Assembly (NCBI GenBank): GCA_903813345.2
Contig: CAIIXF020000811.1
Coordinates: 1 to 50,000 of the forward strand
Direction: 5' to 3'
Source of the DNA: Owenia fusiformis
Lineage: Eukaryota; Annelida; Polychaeta; Sabellida; Oweniidae
DNA: 50,000 nt
Shown here: piece by piece, positions 24,773 to 38,291 of the stretch
Numbering within the stretch: position 1 is the first letter of the stretch
How the letters are laid out: each line of letters opens with the position of its first letter
The notes under the pieces: generated by a model
Seen by the model: the letters and a program-made list of their open reading frames with translations, nothing else
Database searches by the model: none
What the model was told of the DNA's origin: nothing
Made by a program: the position numbers and the translations under genes

Positions 24773-25631
24773 CAATTTAGATTTTCGCTGATTCAGCATT
24801 TTTCATTTTTTACCTAAAAATCACAGGTTTTGACCATTTTTGGCCTGTATTTTGTTACAGGATAGCACAAGAGGGCTGTTAGTGCTGGTTTTAAGAGGTT
24901 GTTGACAGGCTTTCATCAAATTATTACCGAACTTAAGGATTCAGCCATTATCATAGCATGTAATACAGCTTTTTCCTTTGTGTCTGAATTTTTTTTGAAA
25001 ATATATGACAAAATTGACACATTTAACCCCATAGACTGACCAAATATGGCTGAAAACAGTTACTAACATGCATGTAATTAAAACAAGAACATTGCTTTGC
25101 AAAACTGATATGATAATTTAATATAGAAGCTCATTTACTGAAAATTAATCACTAAATAATGGCTAAATTGGGGTAATCTCTGACCGAAAATGACTAGATT
25201 TCACCATTTTTTTTGTTTCATGGTTCAGTGATTTTGGCAATAAACATTATGGAAGTACGAATAAACGTTTTGACATGCTAAATATTGTGAACTTTTGTTA
25301 AGCCATAGCGAGTAGCAGTATTTCTATTGCAAAAATGGTCAGTTATGTATAAAACTGCATGGCCCTAAAATAAATGACCCCGGGGTTAACAAAGCAGCTA
25401 TAAAAGCTCTTCTATTGGTGCGATTGGGCTTAAATTGCACAAAAAGTCTTGAAACACTCTAATGTTTAAGAAAAACAAGATTTCTGGCACAAAATCATTC
25501 AACCGTGTCACTATTAGCAACAGGGTGGTGACAGTACTAGGGTGGGAAATAGCGTTATTTTTGTAAAAATTACTTTCTTACCAATGTGTACCTTGCATCT
25601 CTAAGAAAAATCAAATCATCCGAAGAATTAG
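24773..25631 (+). repeat. S monomer with 2-bp deletion (859 bp)
   Basis: This is an S unit with the 19-bp insertion at 25346-25364. It has lost one AC dinucleotide near 25572: other units read tacactttct, this one reads tactttct. Loss of one repeat from an acac tract is typical of replication slippage. It is the first of two adjacent S units. Confidence 0.96.
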
Positions 25632-26492
25632 CAATTTAGATTTTCGCTGATTCAGCATTTTTCATTTTTTACCTAAAAATCACAGGTTTTGACCATTTTT
25701 GGCCTGTATTTTGTTACAGGATAGCACAAGAGGGCTGTTAGTGCTGGTTTTAAGAGGTTGTTGACAGGCTTTCATCAAATTATTACCGAACTTAAGGATT
25801 CAGCCATTATCATAGCATGTAATACAGCTTTTTCCTTTGTGTCTGAATTTTTTTTGAAAATATATGACAAAATTGACACATTTAACCCCATAGACTGACC
25901 AAATATGGCTGAAAACAGTTACTAACATGCATGTAATTAAAACAAGAACATTGCTTTGCAAAACTGATATGATAATTTAATATAGAAGCTCATTTACTGA
26001 AAATTAATCACTAAATAATGGCTAAATTGGGGTAATCTCTGACCGAAAATGACTAGATTTCACCATTTTTTTTGTTTCATGGTTCAGTGATTTTGGCAAT
26101 AAACATTATGGAAGTACGAATAAACGTTTTGACATGCTAAATATTGTGAACTTTTGTTAAGCCATAGCGAGTAGCAGTATTTCTATTGCAAAAATGGTCA
26201 GTTATGTATAAAACTGCATGGCCCTAAAATAAATGACCCCGGGGTTAACAAAGCAGCTATAAAAGCTCTTCTATTGGTGCGATTGGGCTTAAATTGCACA
26301 AAAAGTCTTGAAACACTCTAATGTTTAAGAAAAACAAGATTTCTGGCACAAAATCATTCAACCGTGTCACTATTAGCAACAGGGTGGTGACAGTACTAGG
26401 GTGGGAAATAGCGTTATTTTTGTAAAAATTACACTTTCTTACCAATGTGTACCTTGCATCTCTAAGAAAAATCAAATCATCCGAAGAATTAG
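25632..26492 (+). repeat. S monomer (861 bp)
   Basis: Second S of an S-S pair; the 19-bp insertion is at 26205-26223. With the next two L+ units it forms a 3505-bp S-L+-L+ block (25632-29136). Confidence 0.97.
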
Positions 26493-29136
26493 CAATTTAG
26501 ATTTTCGCTGATTCAGCATTTTTCATTTTTTACCTAAAAATCACAGGTTTTGACCATTTTTGGCCTGTATTTTGTTACAGGATAGCACAAGAGGGCTGTT
26601 AGTGCTGGTTTTAAGAGGTTGTTGACAGGCTTTCATCAAATTATTACCGAACTTAAGGATTCAGCCATCATCATAGCATGTAATACAGCTTTTTCCTTTG
26701 TGTCTGAATTTTTTTTGAAAATATATGACAAAATTGACACATTTAACCCCATAGACTGACCAAATATGGCTGAAAACAGTTACTAACATGCATGTAATTA
26801 AAACAAGAACATTGCTTTGCAAAACTGATATGATAATTTAATATAGAAGCTCATTTACTGAAAATTAATCACTAAATAATGGCTAAATTGGGGTAATCTC
26901 TGACCGAAAATGACTAGATTTCACCATTTTTTTTGTTTCATGGTTCAGTGATTTTGGCAATAAACATTATGGAAGTACGAATAAACGTTTTGACATGCTA
27001 AATATTGTGAACTTTTGTTAAGCCATAGCGAGTAGCAGTATTTCTATTGCAAAAATGGTCAGTTATGTATAAAACTGCATGGCCCTAAAATAAATGACCC
27101 CGGGGTTAACAAAGCAGCTATAAAAGCTCTTCTATTGGTGCGATTGGGCTTAAATTGCACAAAAAGTCTTGAAACACTCTAATGTTTAAGAAAAACAAGA
27201 TTTCTGGCACAAAATCATTCAACCGTGTCACTATTAGAATATAGTCCGGAGTAGGGATACTAGCGGTTACCGTTGGTTATTTGGTTTTCTGTATAAAAAA
27301 GCTTTTTCTCCTTTTCTGTCCCGTCGCAGCGCCATCTAGTGTTTGATAAATGAATCAAGGTTTATTCTCGATAGGGTAAGTACTAATCTATCAGGAAACA
27401 TTTACAAGTTTGGTTAGAAACAGAATTTTTATAGATGGCGGAGTGATTTTTGAGACTATGTAGAGCAGAATAATTTTCTGAAACAGGTAGCTTTACGGTG
27501 GTAGCTCTCTCCAGATTCAGTTATCTCAAAAACGGTGTGGTCACCGTATGCTTATTTTGTAACGGCAAGCTAGACAAGACTCCAATGAACACTGGGCACT
27601 GTTTCGCTGAGCTAGATCTGTGCCCATGAATATATTATGAAATGAAACGTTATAATGGTCGTCAATGGGATTTTTTACTGCAATCTTGACCCTATTAGCA
27701 ACAGGGTGGTGACAGTACTAGGGTGGGAAATAGCGTTATTTTTGTAAAAATTACACTTTCTTACCAATGTGTACCTTGCATCTCTAAGAAAAATCAAATC
27801 ATCCGAAGAATTAGCAATTTAGATTTTCGCTGATTCAGCATTTTTCATTTTTTACCTAAAAATCACAGGTTTTGACCATTTTTGGCCTGTATTTTGTTAC
27901 AGGATAGCACAAGAGGGCTGTTAGTGCTGGTTTTAAGAGGTTGTTGACAGGCTTTCATCAAATTATTACCGAACTTAAGGATTCAGCCATTATCATAGCA
28001 TGTAATACAGCTTTTTCCTTTGTGTCTGAATTTTTTTTGAAAATATATGACAAAATTGACACATTTAACCCCATAGACTGACCAAATATGGCTGAAAACA
28101 GTTACTAACATGCATGTAATTAAAACAAGAACATTGCTTTGCAAAACTGATATGATAATTTAATATAGAAGCTCATTTACTGAAAATTAATCACTAAATA
28201 ATGGCTAAATTGGGGTAATCTCTGACCGAAAATGACTAGATTTCACCATTTTTTTTGTTTCATGGTTCAGTGATTTTGGCAATAAACATTATGGAAGTAC
28301 GAATAAACGTTTTGACATGCTAAATATTGTGAACTTTTGTTAAGCCATAGCGAGTAGCAGTATTTCTATTGCAAAAATGGTCAGTTATGTATAAAACTGC
28401 ATGGCCCTAAAATAAATGACCCCGGGGTTAACAAAGCAGCTATAAAAGCTCTTCTATTGGTGCGATTGGGCTTAAATTGCACAAAAAGTCTTGAAACACT
28501 CTAATGTTTAAGAAAAACAAGATTTCTGGCACAAAATCATTCAACCGTGTCACTATTAGAATATAGTCCGGAGTAGGGATACTAGCGGTTACCGTTGGTT
28601 ATTTGGTTTTCTGTATAAAAAAGCTTTTTCTCCTTTTCTGTCCCGTCGCAGCGCCATCTAGTGTTTGATAAATGAATCAAGGTTTATTCTCGATAGGGTA
28701 AGTACTAATCTATCAGGAAACATTTACAAGTTTGGTTAGAAACAGAATTTTTATAGATGGCGGAGTGATTTTTGAGACTATGTAGAGCAGAATAATTTTC
28801 TGAAACAGGTAGCTTTACGGTGGTAGCTCTCTCCAGATTCAGTTATCTCAAAAACGGTGTGGTCACCGTATGCTTATTTTGTAACGGCAAGCTAGACAAG
28901 ACTCCAATGAACACTGGGCACTGTTTCGCTGAGCTAGATCTGTGCCCATGAATATATTATGAAATGAAACGTTATAATGGTCGTCAATGGGATTTTTTAC
29001 TGCAATCTTGACCCTATTAGCAACAGGGTGGTGACAGTACTAGGGTGGGAAATAGCGTTATTTTTGTAAAAATTACACTTTCTTACCAATGTGTACCTTG
29101 CATCTCTAAGAAAAATCAAATCATCCGAAGAATTAG
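26493..29136 (+). repeat. Two L+ monomers (1322 bp each), first with a private base change
   Basis: Units are 26493-27814 and 27815-29136, with 19-bp insertions at 27066-27084 and 28388-28406. The first has T to C at 26669 (offset 177, ccatta to ccatca). I did not see this change in any other copy. Confidence 0.96.
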
Positions 29137-30439
29137 CAATTTAGATTTTCGCTGATTCAGCATTTTTCATTTTTTACCTAAAAATCACAGGTTTTGACCA
29201 TTTTTGGCCTGTATTTTGTTACAGGATAGCACAAGAGGGCTGTTAGTGCTGGTTTTAAGAGGTTGTTGACAGGCTTTCATCAAATTATTACCGAACTTAA
29301 GGATTCAGCCATTATCATAGCATGTAATACAGCTTTTTCCTTTGTGTCTGAATTTTTTTTGAAAATATATGACAAAATTGACACATTTAACCCCATAGAC
29401 TGACCAAATATGGCTGAAAACAGTTACTAACATGCATGTAATTAAAACAAGAACATTGCTTTGCAAAACTGATATGATAATTTAATATAGAAGCTCATTT
29501 ACTGAAAATTAATCACTAAATAATGGCTAAATTGGGGTAATCTCTGACCGAAAATGACTAGATTTCACCATTTTTTTTGTTTCATGGTTCAGTGATTTTG
29601 GCAATAAACATTATGGAAGTACGAATAAACGTTTTGACATGCTAAATATTGTGAACTTTTGTTAAGCCATAGCGAGTAGCAGTATTTCTATTGCAAAAAT
29701 GGTCAGTTACTAAAATAAATGACCCCGGGGTTAACAAAGCAGCTATAAAAGCTCTTCTATTGGTGCGATTGGGCTTAAATTGCACAAAAAGTCTTGAAAC
29801 ACTCTAATGTTTAAGAAAAACAAGATTTCTGGCACAAAATCATTCAACCGTGTCACTATTAGAATATAGTCCGGAGTAGGGATACTAGCGGTTACCGTTG
29901 GTTATTTGGTTTTCTGTATAAAAAAGCTTTTTCTCCTTTTCTGTCCCGTCGCAGCGCCATCTAGTGTTTGATAAATGAATCAAGGTTTATTCTCGATAGG
30001 GTAAGTACTAATCTATCAGGAAACATTTACAAGTTTGGTTAGAAACAGAATTTTTATAGATGGCGGAGTGATTTTTGAGACTATGTAGAGCAGAATAATT
30101 TTCTGAAACAGGTAGCTTTACGGTGGTAGCTCTCTCCAGATTCAGTTATCTCAAAAACGGTGTGGTCACCGTATGCTTATTTTGTAACGGCAAGCTAGAC
30201 AAGACTCCAATGAACACTGGGCACTGTTTCGCTGAGCTAGATCTGTGCCCATGAATATATTATGAAATGAAACGTTATAATGGTCGTCAATGGGATTTTT
30301 TACTGCAATCTTGACCCTATTAGCAACAGGGTGGTGACAGTACTAGGGTGGGAAATAGCGTTATTTTTGTAAAAATTACACTTTCTTACCAATGTGTACC
30401 TTGCATCTCTAAGAAAAATCAAATCATCCGAAGAATTAG
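29137..30439 (+). repeat. L monomer (1303 bp)
   Basis: One of only two L units in the right half. It lacks the 19-bp insertion and has the module, with neighbours L+ on the left and S on the right. Confidence 0.97.
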
Positions 30440-32161
30440 CAATTTAGATTTTCGCTGATTCAGCATTTTTCATTTTTTACCTAAAAATCACAGGTTTTGA
30501 CCATTTTTGGCCTGTATTTTGTTACAGGATAGCACAAGAGGGCTGTTAGTGCTGGTTTTAAGAGGTTGTTGACAGGCTTTCATCAAATTATTACCGAACT
30601 TAAGGATTCAGCCATTATCATAGCATGTAATACAGCTTTTTCCTTTGTGTCTGAATTTTTTTTGAAAATATATGACAAAATTGACACATTTAACCCCATA
30701 GACTGACCAAATATGGCTGAAAACAGTTACTAACATGCATGTAATTAAAACAAGAACATTGCTTTGCAAAACTGATATGATAATTTAATATAGAAGCTCA
30801 TTTACTGAAAATTAATCACTAAATAATGGCTAAATTGGGGTAATCTCTGACCGAAAATGACTAGATTTCACCATTTTTTTTGTTTCATGGTTCAGTGATT
30901 TTGGCAATAAACATTATGGAAGTACGAATAAACGTTTTGACATGCTAAATATTGTGAACTTTTGTTAAGCCATAGCGAGTAGCAGTATTTCTATTGCAAA
31001 AATGGTCAGTTATGTATAAAACTGCATGGCCCTAAAATAAATGACCCCGGGGTTAACAAAGCAGCTATAAAAGCTCTTCTATTGGTGCGATTGGGCTTAA
31101 ATTGCACAAAAAGTCTTGAAACACTCTAATGTTTAAGAAAAACAAGATTTCTGGCACAAAATCATTCAACCGTGTCACTATTAGCAACAGGGTGGTGACA
31201 GTACTAGGGTGGGAAATAGCGTTATTTTTGTAAAAATTACACTTTCTTACCAATGTGTACCTTGCATCTCTAAGAAAAATCAAATCATCCGAAGAATTAG
31301 CAATTTAGATTTTCGCTGATTCAGCATTTTTCATTTTTTACCTAAAAATCACAGGTTTTGACCATTTTTGGCCTGTATTTTGTTACAGGATAGCACAAGA
31401 GGGCTGTTAGTGCTGGTTTTAAGAGGTTGTTGACAGGCTTTCATCAAATTATTACCGAACTTAAGGATTCAGCCATTATCATAGCATGTAATACAGCTTT
31501 TTCCTTTGTGTCTGAATTTTTTTTGAAAATATATGACAAAATTGACACATTTAACCCCATAGACTGACCAAATATGGCTGAAAACAGTTACTAACATGCA
31601 TGTAATTAAAACAAGAACATTGCTTTGCAAAACTGATATGATAATTTAATATAGAAGCTCATTTACTGAAAATTAATCACTAAATAATGGCTAAATTGGG
31701 GTAATCTCTGACCGAAAATGACTAGATTTCACCATTTTTTTTGTTTCATGGTTCAGTGATTTTGGCAATAAACATTATGGAAGTACGAATAAACGTTTTG
31801 ACATGCTAAATATTGTGAACTTTTGTTAAGCCATAGCGAGTAGCAGTATTTCTATTGCAAAAATGGTCAGTTATGTATAAAACTGCATGGCCCTAAAATA
31901 AATGACCCCGGGGTTAACAAAGCAGCTATAAAAGCTCTTCTATTGGTGCGATTGGGCTTAAATTGCACAAAAAGTCTTGAAACACTCTAATGTTTAAGAA
32001 AAACAAGATTTCTGGCACAAAATCATTCAACCGTGTCACTATTAGCAACAGGGTGGTGACAGTACTAGGGTGGGAAATAGCGTTATTTTTGTAAAAATTA
32101 CACTTTCTTACCAATGTGTACCTTGCATCTCTAAGAAAAATCAAATCATCCGAAGAATTAG
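30440..32161 (+). repeat. Pair of adjacent S monomers (861 bp each)
   Basis: Units are 30440-31300 and 31301-32161, with 19-bp insertions at 31013-31031 and 31874-31892. This is the second S-S pair of the window. It would arise if unequal exchange removed the long units between two S units, or duplicated one S. Confidence 0.97.
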
Positions 32162-34805
32162 CAATTTAGATTTTCGCTGATTCAGCATTTTTCATTTTTT
32201 ACCTAAAAATCACAGGTTTTGACCATTTTTGGCCTGTATTTTGTTACAGGATAGCACAAGAGGGCTGTTAGTGCTGGTTTTAAGAGGTTGTTGACAGGCT
32301 TTCATCAAATTATTACCGAACTTAAGGATTCAGCCATTATCATAGCATGTAATACAGCTTTTTCCTTTGTGTCTGAATTTTTTTTGAAAATATATGACAA
32401 AATTGACACATTTAACCCCATAGACTGACCAAATATGGCTGAAAACAGTTACTAACATGCATGTAATTAAAACAAGAACATTGCTTTGCAAAACTGATAT
32501 GATAATTTAATATAGAAGCTCATTTACTGAAAATTAATCACTAAATAATGGCTAAATTGGGGTAATCTCTGACCGAAAATGACTAGATTTCACCATTTTT
32601 TTTGTTTCATGGTTCAGTGATTTTGGCAATAAACATTATGGAAGTACGAATAAACGTTTTGACATGCTAAATATTGTGAACTTTTGTTAAGCCATAGCGA
32701 GTAGCAGTATTTCTATTGCAAAAATGGTCAGTTATGTATAAAACTGCATGGCCCTAAAATAAATGACCCCGGGGTTAACAAAGCAGCTATAAAAGCTCTT
32801 CTATTGGTGCGATTGGGCTTAAATTGCACAAAAAGTCTTGAAACACTCTAATGTTTAAGAAAAACAAGATTTCTGGCACAAAATCATTCAACCGTGTCAC
32901 TATTAGAATATAGTCCGGAGTAGGGATACTAGCGGTTACCGTTGGTTATTTGGTTTTCTGTATAAAAAAGCTTTTTCTCCTTTTCTGTCCCGTCGCAGCG
33001 CCATCTAGTGTTTGATAAATGAATCAAGGTTTATTCTCGATAGGGTAAGTACTAATCTATCAGGAAACATTTACAAGTTTGGTTAGAAACAGAATTTTTA
33101 TAGATGGCGGAGTGATTTTTGAGACTATGTAGAGCAGAATAATTTTCTGAAACAGGTAGCTTTACGGTGGTAGCTCTCTCCAGATTCAGTTATCTCAAAA
33201 ACGGTGTGGTCACCGTATGCTTATTTTGTAACGGCAAGCTAGACAAGACTCCAATGAACACTGGGCACTGTTTCGCTGAGCTAGATCTGTGCCCATGAAT
33301 ATATTATGAAATGAAACGTTATAATGGTCGTCAATGGGATTTTTTACTGCAATCTTGACCCTATTAGCAACAGGGTGGTGACAGTACTAGGGTGGGAAAT
33401 AGCGTTATTTTTGTAAAAATTACACTTTCTTACCAATGTGTACCTTGCATCTCTAAGAAAAATCAAATCATCCGAAGAATTAGCAATTTAGATTTTCGCT
33501 GATTCAGCATTTTTCATTTTTTACCTAAAAATCACAGGTTTTGACCATTTTTGGCCTGTATTTTGTTACAGGATAGCACAAGAGGGCTGTTAGTGCTGGT
33601 TTTAAGAGGTTGTTGACAGGCTTTCATCAAATTATTACCGAACTTAAGGATTCAGCCATTATCATAGCATGTAATACAGCTTTTTCCTTTGTGTCTGAAT
33701 TTTTTTTGAAAATATATGACAAAATTGACACATTTAACCCCATAGACTGACCAAATATGGCTGAAAACAGTTACTAACATGCATGTAATTAAAACAAGAA
33801 CATTGCTTTGCAAAACTGATATGATAATTTAATATAGAAGCTCATTTACTGAAAATTAATCACTAAATAATGGCTAAATTGGGGTAATCTCTGACCGAAA
33901 ATGACTAGATTTCACCATTTTTTTTGTTTCATGGTTCAGTGATTTTGGCAATAAACATTATGGAAGTACGAATAAACGTTTTGACATGCTAAATATTGTG
34001 AACTTTTGTTAAGCCATAGCGAGTAGCAGTATTTCTATTGCAAAAATGGTCAGTTATGTATAAAACTGCATGGCCCTAAAATAAATGACCCCGGGGTTAA
34101 CAAAGCAGCTATAAAAGCTCTTCTATTGGTGCGATTGGGCTTAAATTGCACAAAAAGTCTTGAAACACTCTAATGTTTAAGAAAAACAAGATTTCTGGCA
34201 CAAAATCATTCAACCGTGTCACTATTAGAATATAGTCCGGAGTAGGGATACTAGCGGTTACCGTTGGTTATTTGGTTTTCTGTATAAAAAAGCTTTTTCT
34301 CCTTTTCTGTCCCGTCGCAGCGCCATCTAGTGTTTGATAAATGAATCAAGGTTTATTCTCGATAGGGTAAGTACTAATCTATCAGGAAACATTTACAAGT
34401 TTGGTTAGAAACAGAATTTTTATAGATGGCGGAGTGATTTTTGAGACTATGTAGAGCAGAATAATTTTCTGAAACAGGTAGCTTTACGGTGGTAGCTCTC
34501 TCCAGATTCAGTTATCTCAAAAACGGTGTGGTCACCGTATGCTTATTTTGTAACGGCAAGCTAGACAAGACTCCAATGAACACTGGGCACTGTTTCGCTG
34601 AGCTAGATCTGTGCCCATGAATATATTATGAAATGAAACGTTATAATGGTCGTCAATGGGATTTTTTACTGCAATCTTGACCCTATTAGCAACAGGGTGG
34701 TGACAGTACTAGGGTGGGAAATAGCGTTATTTTTGTAAAAATTACACTTTCTTACCAATGTGTACCTTGCATCTCTAAGAAAAATCAAATCATCCGAAGA
34801 ATTAG
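32162..34805 (+). repeat. Two L+ monomers (1322 bp each)
   Basis: Units are 32162-33483 and 33484-34805, with 19-bp insertions at 32735-32753 and 34057-34075. With the preceding S they make a 3505-bp S-L+-L+ block (31301-34805). Confidence 0.97.
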
Positions 34806-35666
34806 CAATTTAGATTTTCGCTGATTCAGCATTTTTCATTTTTTACCTAAAAATCACAGGTTTTGACCATTTTTGGCCTGTATTTTGTTACAGGATAGCA
34901 CAAGAGGGCTGTTAGTGCTGGTTTTAAGAGGTTGTTGACAGGCTTTCATCAAATTATTACCGAACTTAAGGATTCAGCCATTATCATAGCATGTAATACA
35001 GCTTTTTCCTTTGTGTCTGAATTTTTTTTGAAAATATATGACAAAATTGACACATTTAACCCCATAGACTGACCAAATATGGCTGAAAACAGTTACTAAC
35101 ATGCATGTAATTAAAACAAGAACATTGCTTTGCAAAACTGATATGATAATTTAATATAGAAGCTCATTTACTGAAAATTAATCACTAAATAATGGCTAAA
35201 TTGGGGTAATCTCTGACCGAAAATGACTAGATTTCACCATTTTTTTTGTTTCATGGTTCAGTGATTTTGGCAATAAACATTATGGAAGTACGAATAAACG
35301 TTTTGACATGCTAAATATTGTGAACTTTTGTTAAGCCATAGCGAGTAGCAGTATTTCTATTGCAAAAATGGTCAGTTATGTATAAAACTGCATGGCCCTA
35401 AAATAAATGACCCCGGGGTTAACAAAGCAGCTATAAAAGCTCTTCTATTGGTGCGATTGGGCTTAAATTGCACAAAAAGTCTTGAAACACTCTAATGTTT
35501 AAGAAAAACAAGATTTCTGGCACAAAATCATTCAACCGTGTCACTATTAGCAACAGGGTGGTGACAGTACTAGGGTGGGAAATAGCGTTATTTTTGTAAA
35601 AATTACACTTTCTTACCAATGTGTACCTTGCATCTCTAAGAAAAATCAAATCATCCGAAGAATTAG
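34806..35666 (+). repeat. S monomer (861 bp)
   Basis: The 19-bp insertion is at 35379-35397 and the module is absent. It starts a 3486-bp S-L+-L block (34806-38291). Confidence 0.97.
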
Positions 35667-36988
35667 CAATTTAGATTTTCGCTGATTCAGCATTTTTCAT
35701 TTTTTACCTAAAAATCACAGGTTTTGACCATTTTTGGCCTGTATTTTGTTACAGGATAGCACAAGAGGGCTGTTAGTGCTGGTTTTAAGAGGTTGTTGAC
35801 AGGCTTTCATCAAATTATTACCGAACTTAAGGATTCAGCCATTATCATAGCATGTAATACAGCTTTTTCCTTTGTGTCTGAATTTTTTTTGAAAATATAT
35901 GACAAAATTGACACATTTAACCCCATAGACTGACCAAATATGGCTGAAAACAGTTACTAACATGCATGTAATTAAAACAAGAACATTGCTTTGCAAAACT
36001 GATATGATAATTTAATATAGAAGCTCATTTACTGAAAATTAATCACTAAATAATGGCTAAATTGGGGTAATCTCTGACCGAAAATGACTAGATTTCACCA
36101 TTTTTTTTGTTTCATGGTTCAGTGATTTTGGCAATAAACATTATGGAAGTACGAATAAACGTTTTGACATGCTAAATATTGTGAACTTTTGTTAAGCCAT
36201 AGCGAGTAGCAGTATTTCTATTGCAAAAATGGTCAGTTATGTATAAAACTGCATGGCCCTAAAATAAATGACCCCGGGGTTAACAAAGCAGCTATAAAAG
36301 CTCTTCTATTGGTGCGATTGGGCTTAAATTGCACAAAAAGTCTTGAAACACTCTAATGTTTAAGAAAAACAAGATTTCTGGCACAAAATCATTCAACCGT
36401 GTCACTATTAGAATATAGTCCGGAGTAGGGATACTAGCGGTTACCGTTGGTTATTTGGTTTTCTGTATAAAAAAGCTTTTTCTCCTTTTCTGTCCCGTCG
36501 CAGCGCCATCTAGTGTTTGATAAATGAATCAAGGTTTATTCTCGATAGGGTAAGTACTAATCTATCAGGAAACATTTACAAGTTTGGTTAGAAACAGAAT
36601 TTTTATAGATGGCGGAGTGATTTTTGAGACTATGTAGAGCAGAATAATTTTCTGAAACAGGTAGCTTTACGGTGGTAGCTCTCTCCAGATTCAGTTATCT
36701 CAAAAACGGTGTGGTCACCGTATGCTTATTTTGTAACGGCAAGCTAGACAAGACTCCAATGAACACTGGGCACTGTTTCGCTGAGCTAGATCTGTGCCCA
36801 TGAATATATTATGAAATGAAACGTTATAATGGTCGTCAATGGGATTTTTTACTGCAATCTTGACCCTATTAGCAACAGGGTGGTGACAGTACTAGGGTGG
36901 GAAATAGCGTTATTTTTGTAAAAATTACACTTTCTTACCAATGTGTACCTTGCATCTCTAAGAAAAATCAAATCATCCGAAGAATTAG
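35667..36988 (+). repeat. L+ monomer (1322 bp)
   Basis: The 19-bp insertion is at 36240-36258 and the module is present. Confidence 0.97.
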
Positions 36989-38291
36989 CAATTTAGATTT
37001 TCGCTGATTCAGCATTTTTCATTTTTTACCTAAAAATCACAGGTTTTGACCATTTTTGGCCTGTATTTTGTTACAGGATAGCACAAGAGGGCTGTTAGTG
37101 CTGGTTTTAAGAGGTTGTTGACAGGCTTTCATCAAATTATTACCGAACTTAAGGATTCAGCCATTATCATAGCATGTAATACAGCTTTTTCCTTTGTGTC
37201 TGAATTTTTTTTGAAAATATATGACAAAATTGACACATTTAACCCCATAGACTGACCAAATATGGCTGAAAACAGTTACTAACATGCATGTAATTAAAAC
37301 AAGAACATTGCTTTGCAAAACTGATATGATAATTTAATATAGAAGCTCATTTACTGAAAATTAATCACTAAATAATGGCTAAATTGGGGTAATCTCTGAC
37401 CGAAAATGACTAGATTTCACCATTTTTTTTGTTTCATGGTTCAGTGATTTTGGCAATAAACATTATGGAAGTACGAATAAACGTTTTGACATGCTAAATA
37501 TTGTGAACTTTTGTTAAGCCATAGCGAGTAGCAGTATTTCTATTGCAAAAATGGTCAGTTACTAAAATAAATGACCCCGGGGTTAACAAAGCAGCTATAA
37601 AAGCTCTTCTATTGGTGCGATTGGGCTTAAATTGCACAAAAAGTCTTGAAACACTCTAATGTTTAAGAAAAACAAGATTTCTGGCACAAAATCATTCAAC
37701 CGTGTCACTATTAGAATATAGTCCGGAGTAGGGATACTAGCGGTTACCGTTGGTTATTTGGTTTTCTGTATAAAAAAGCTTTTTCTCCTTTTCTGTCCCG
37801 TCGCAGCGCCATCTAGTGTTTGATAAATGAATCAAGGTTTATTCTCGATAGGGTAAGTACTAATCTATCAGGAAACATTTACAAGTTTGGTTAGAAACAG
37901 AATTTTTATAGATGGCGGAGTGATTTTTGAGACTATGTAGAGCAGAATAATTTTCTGAAACAGGTAGCTTTACGGTGGTAGCTCTCTCCAGATTCAGTTA
38001 TCTCAAAAACGGTGTGGTCACCGTATGCTTATTTTGTAACGGCAAGCTAGACAAGACTCCAATGAACACTGGGCACTGTTTCGCTGAGCTAGATCTGTGC
38101 CCATGAATATATTATGAAATGAAACGTTATAATGGTCGTCAATGGGATTTTTTACTGCAATCTTGACCCTATTAGCAACAGGGTGGTGACAGTACTAGGG
38201 TGGGAAATAGCGTTATTTTTGTAAAAATTACACTTTCTTACCAATGTGTACCTTGCATCTCTAAGAAAAATCAAATCATCCGAAGAATTAG
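36989..38291 (+). repeat. L monomer (1303 bp), rightmost L
   Basis: No 19-bp insertion. This is the last L in the window; every complete long unit to its right is L+. Confidence 0.97.
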
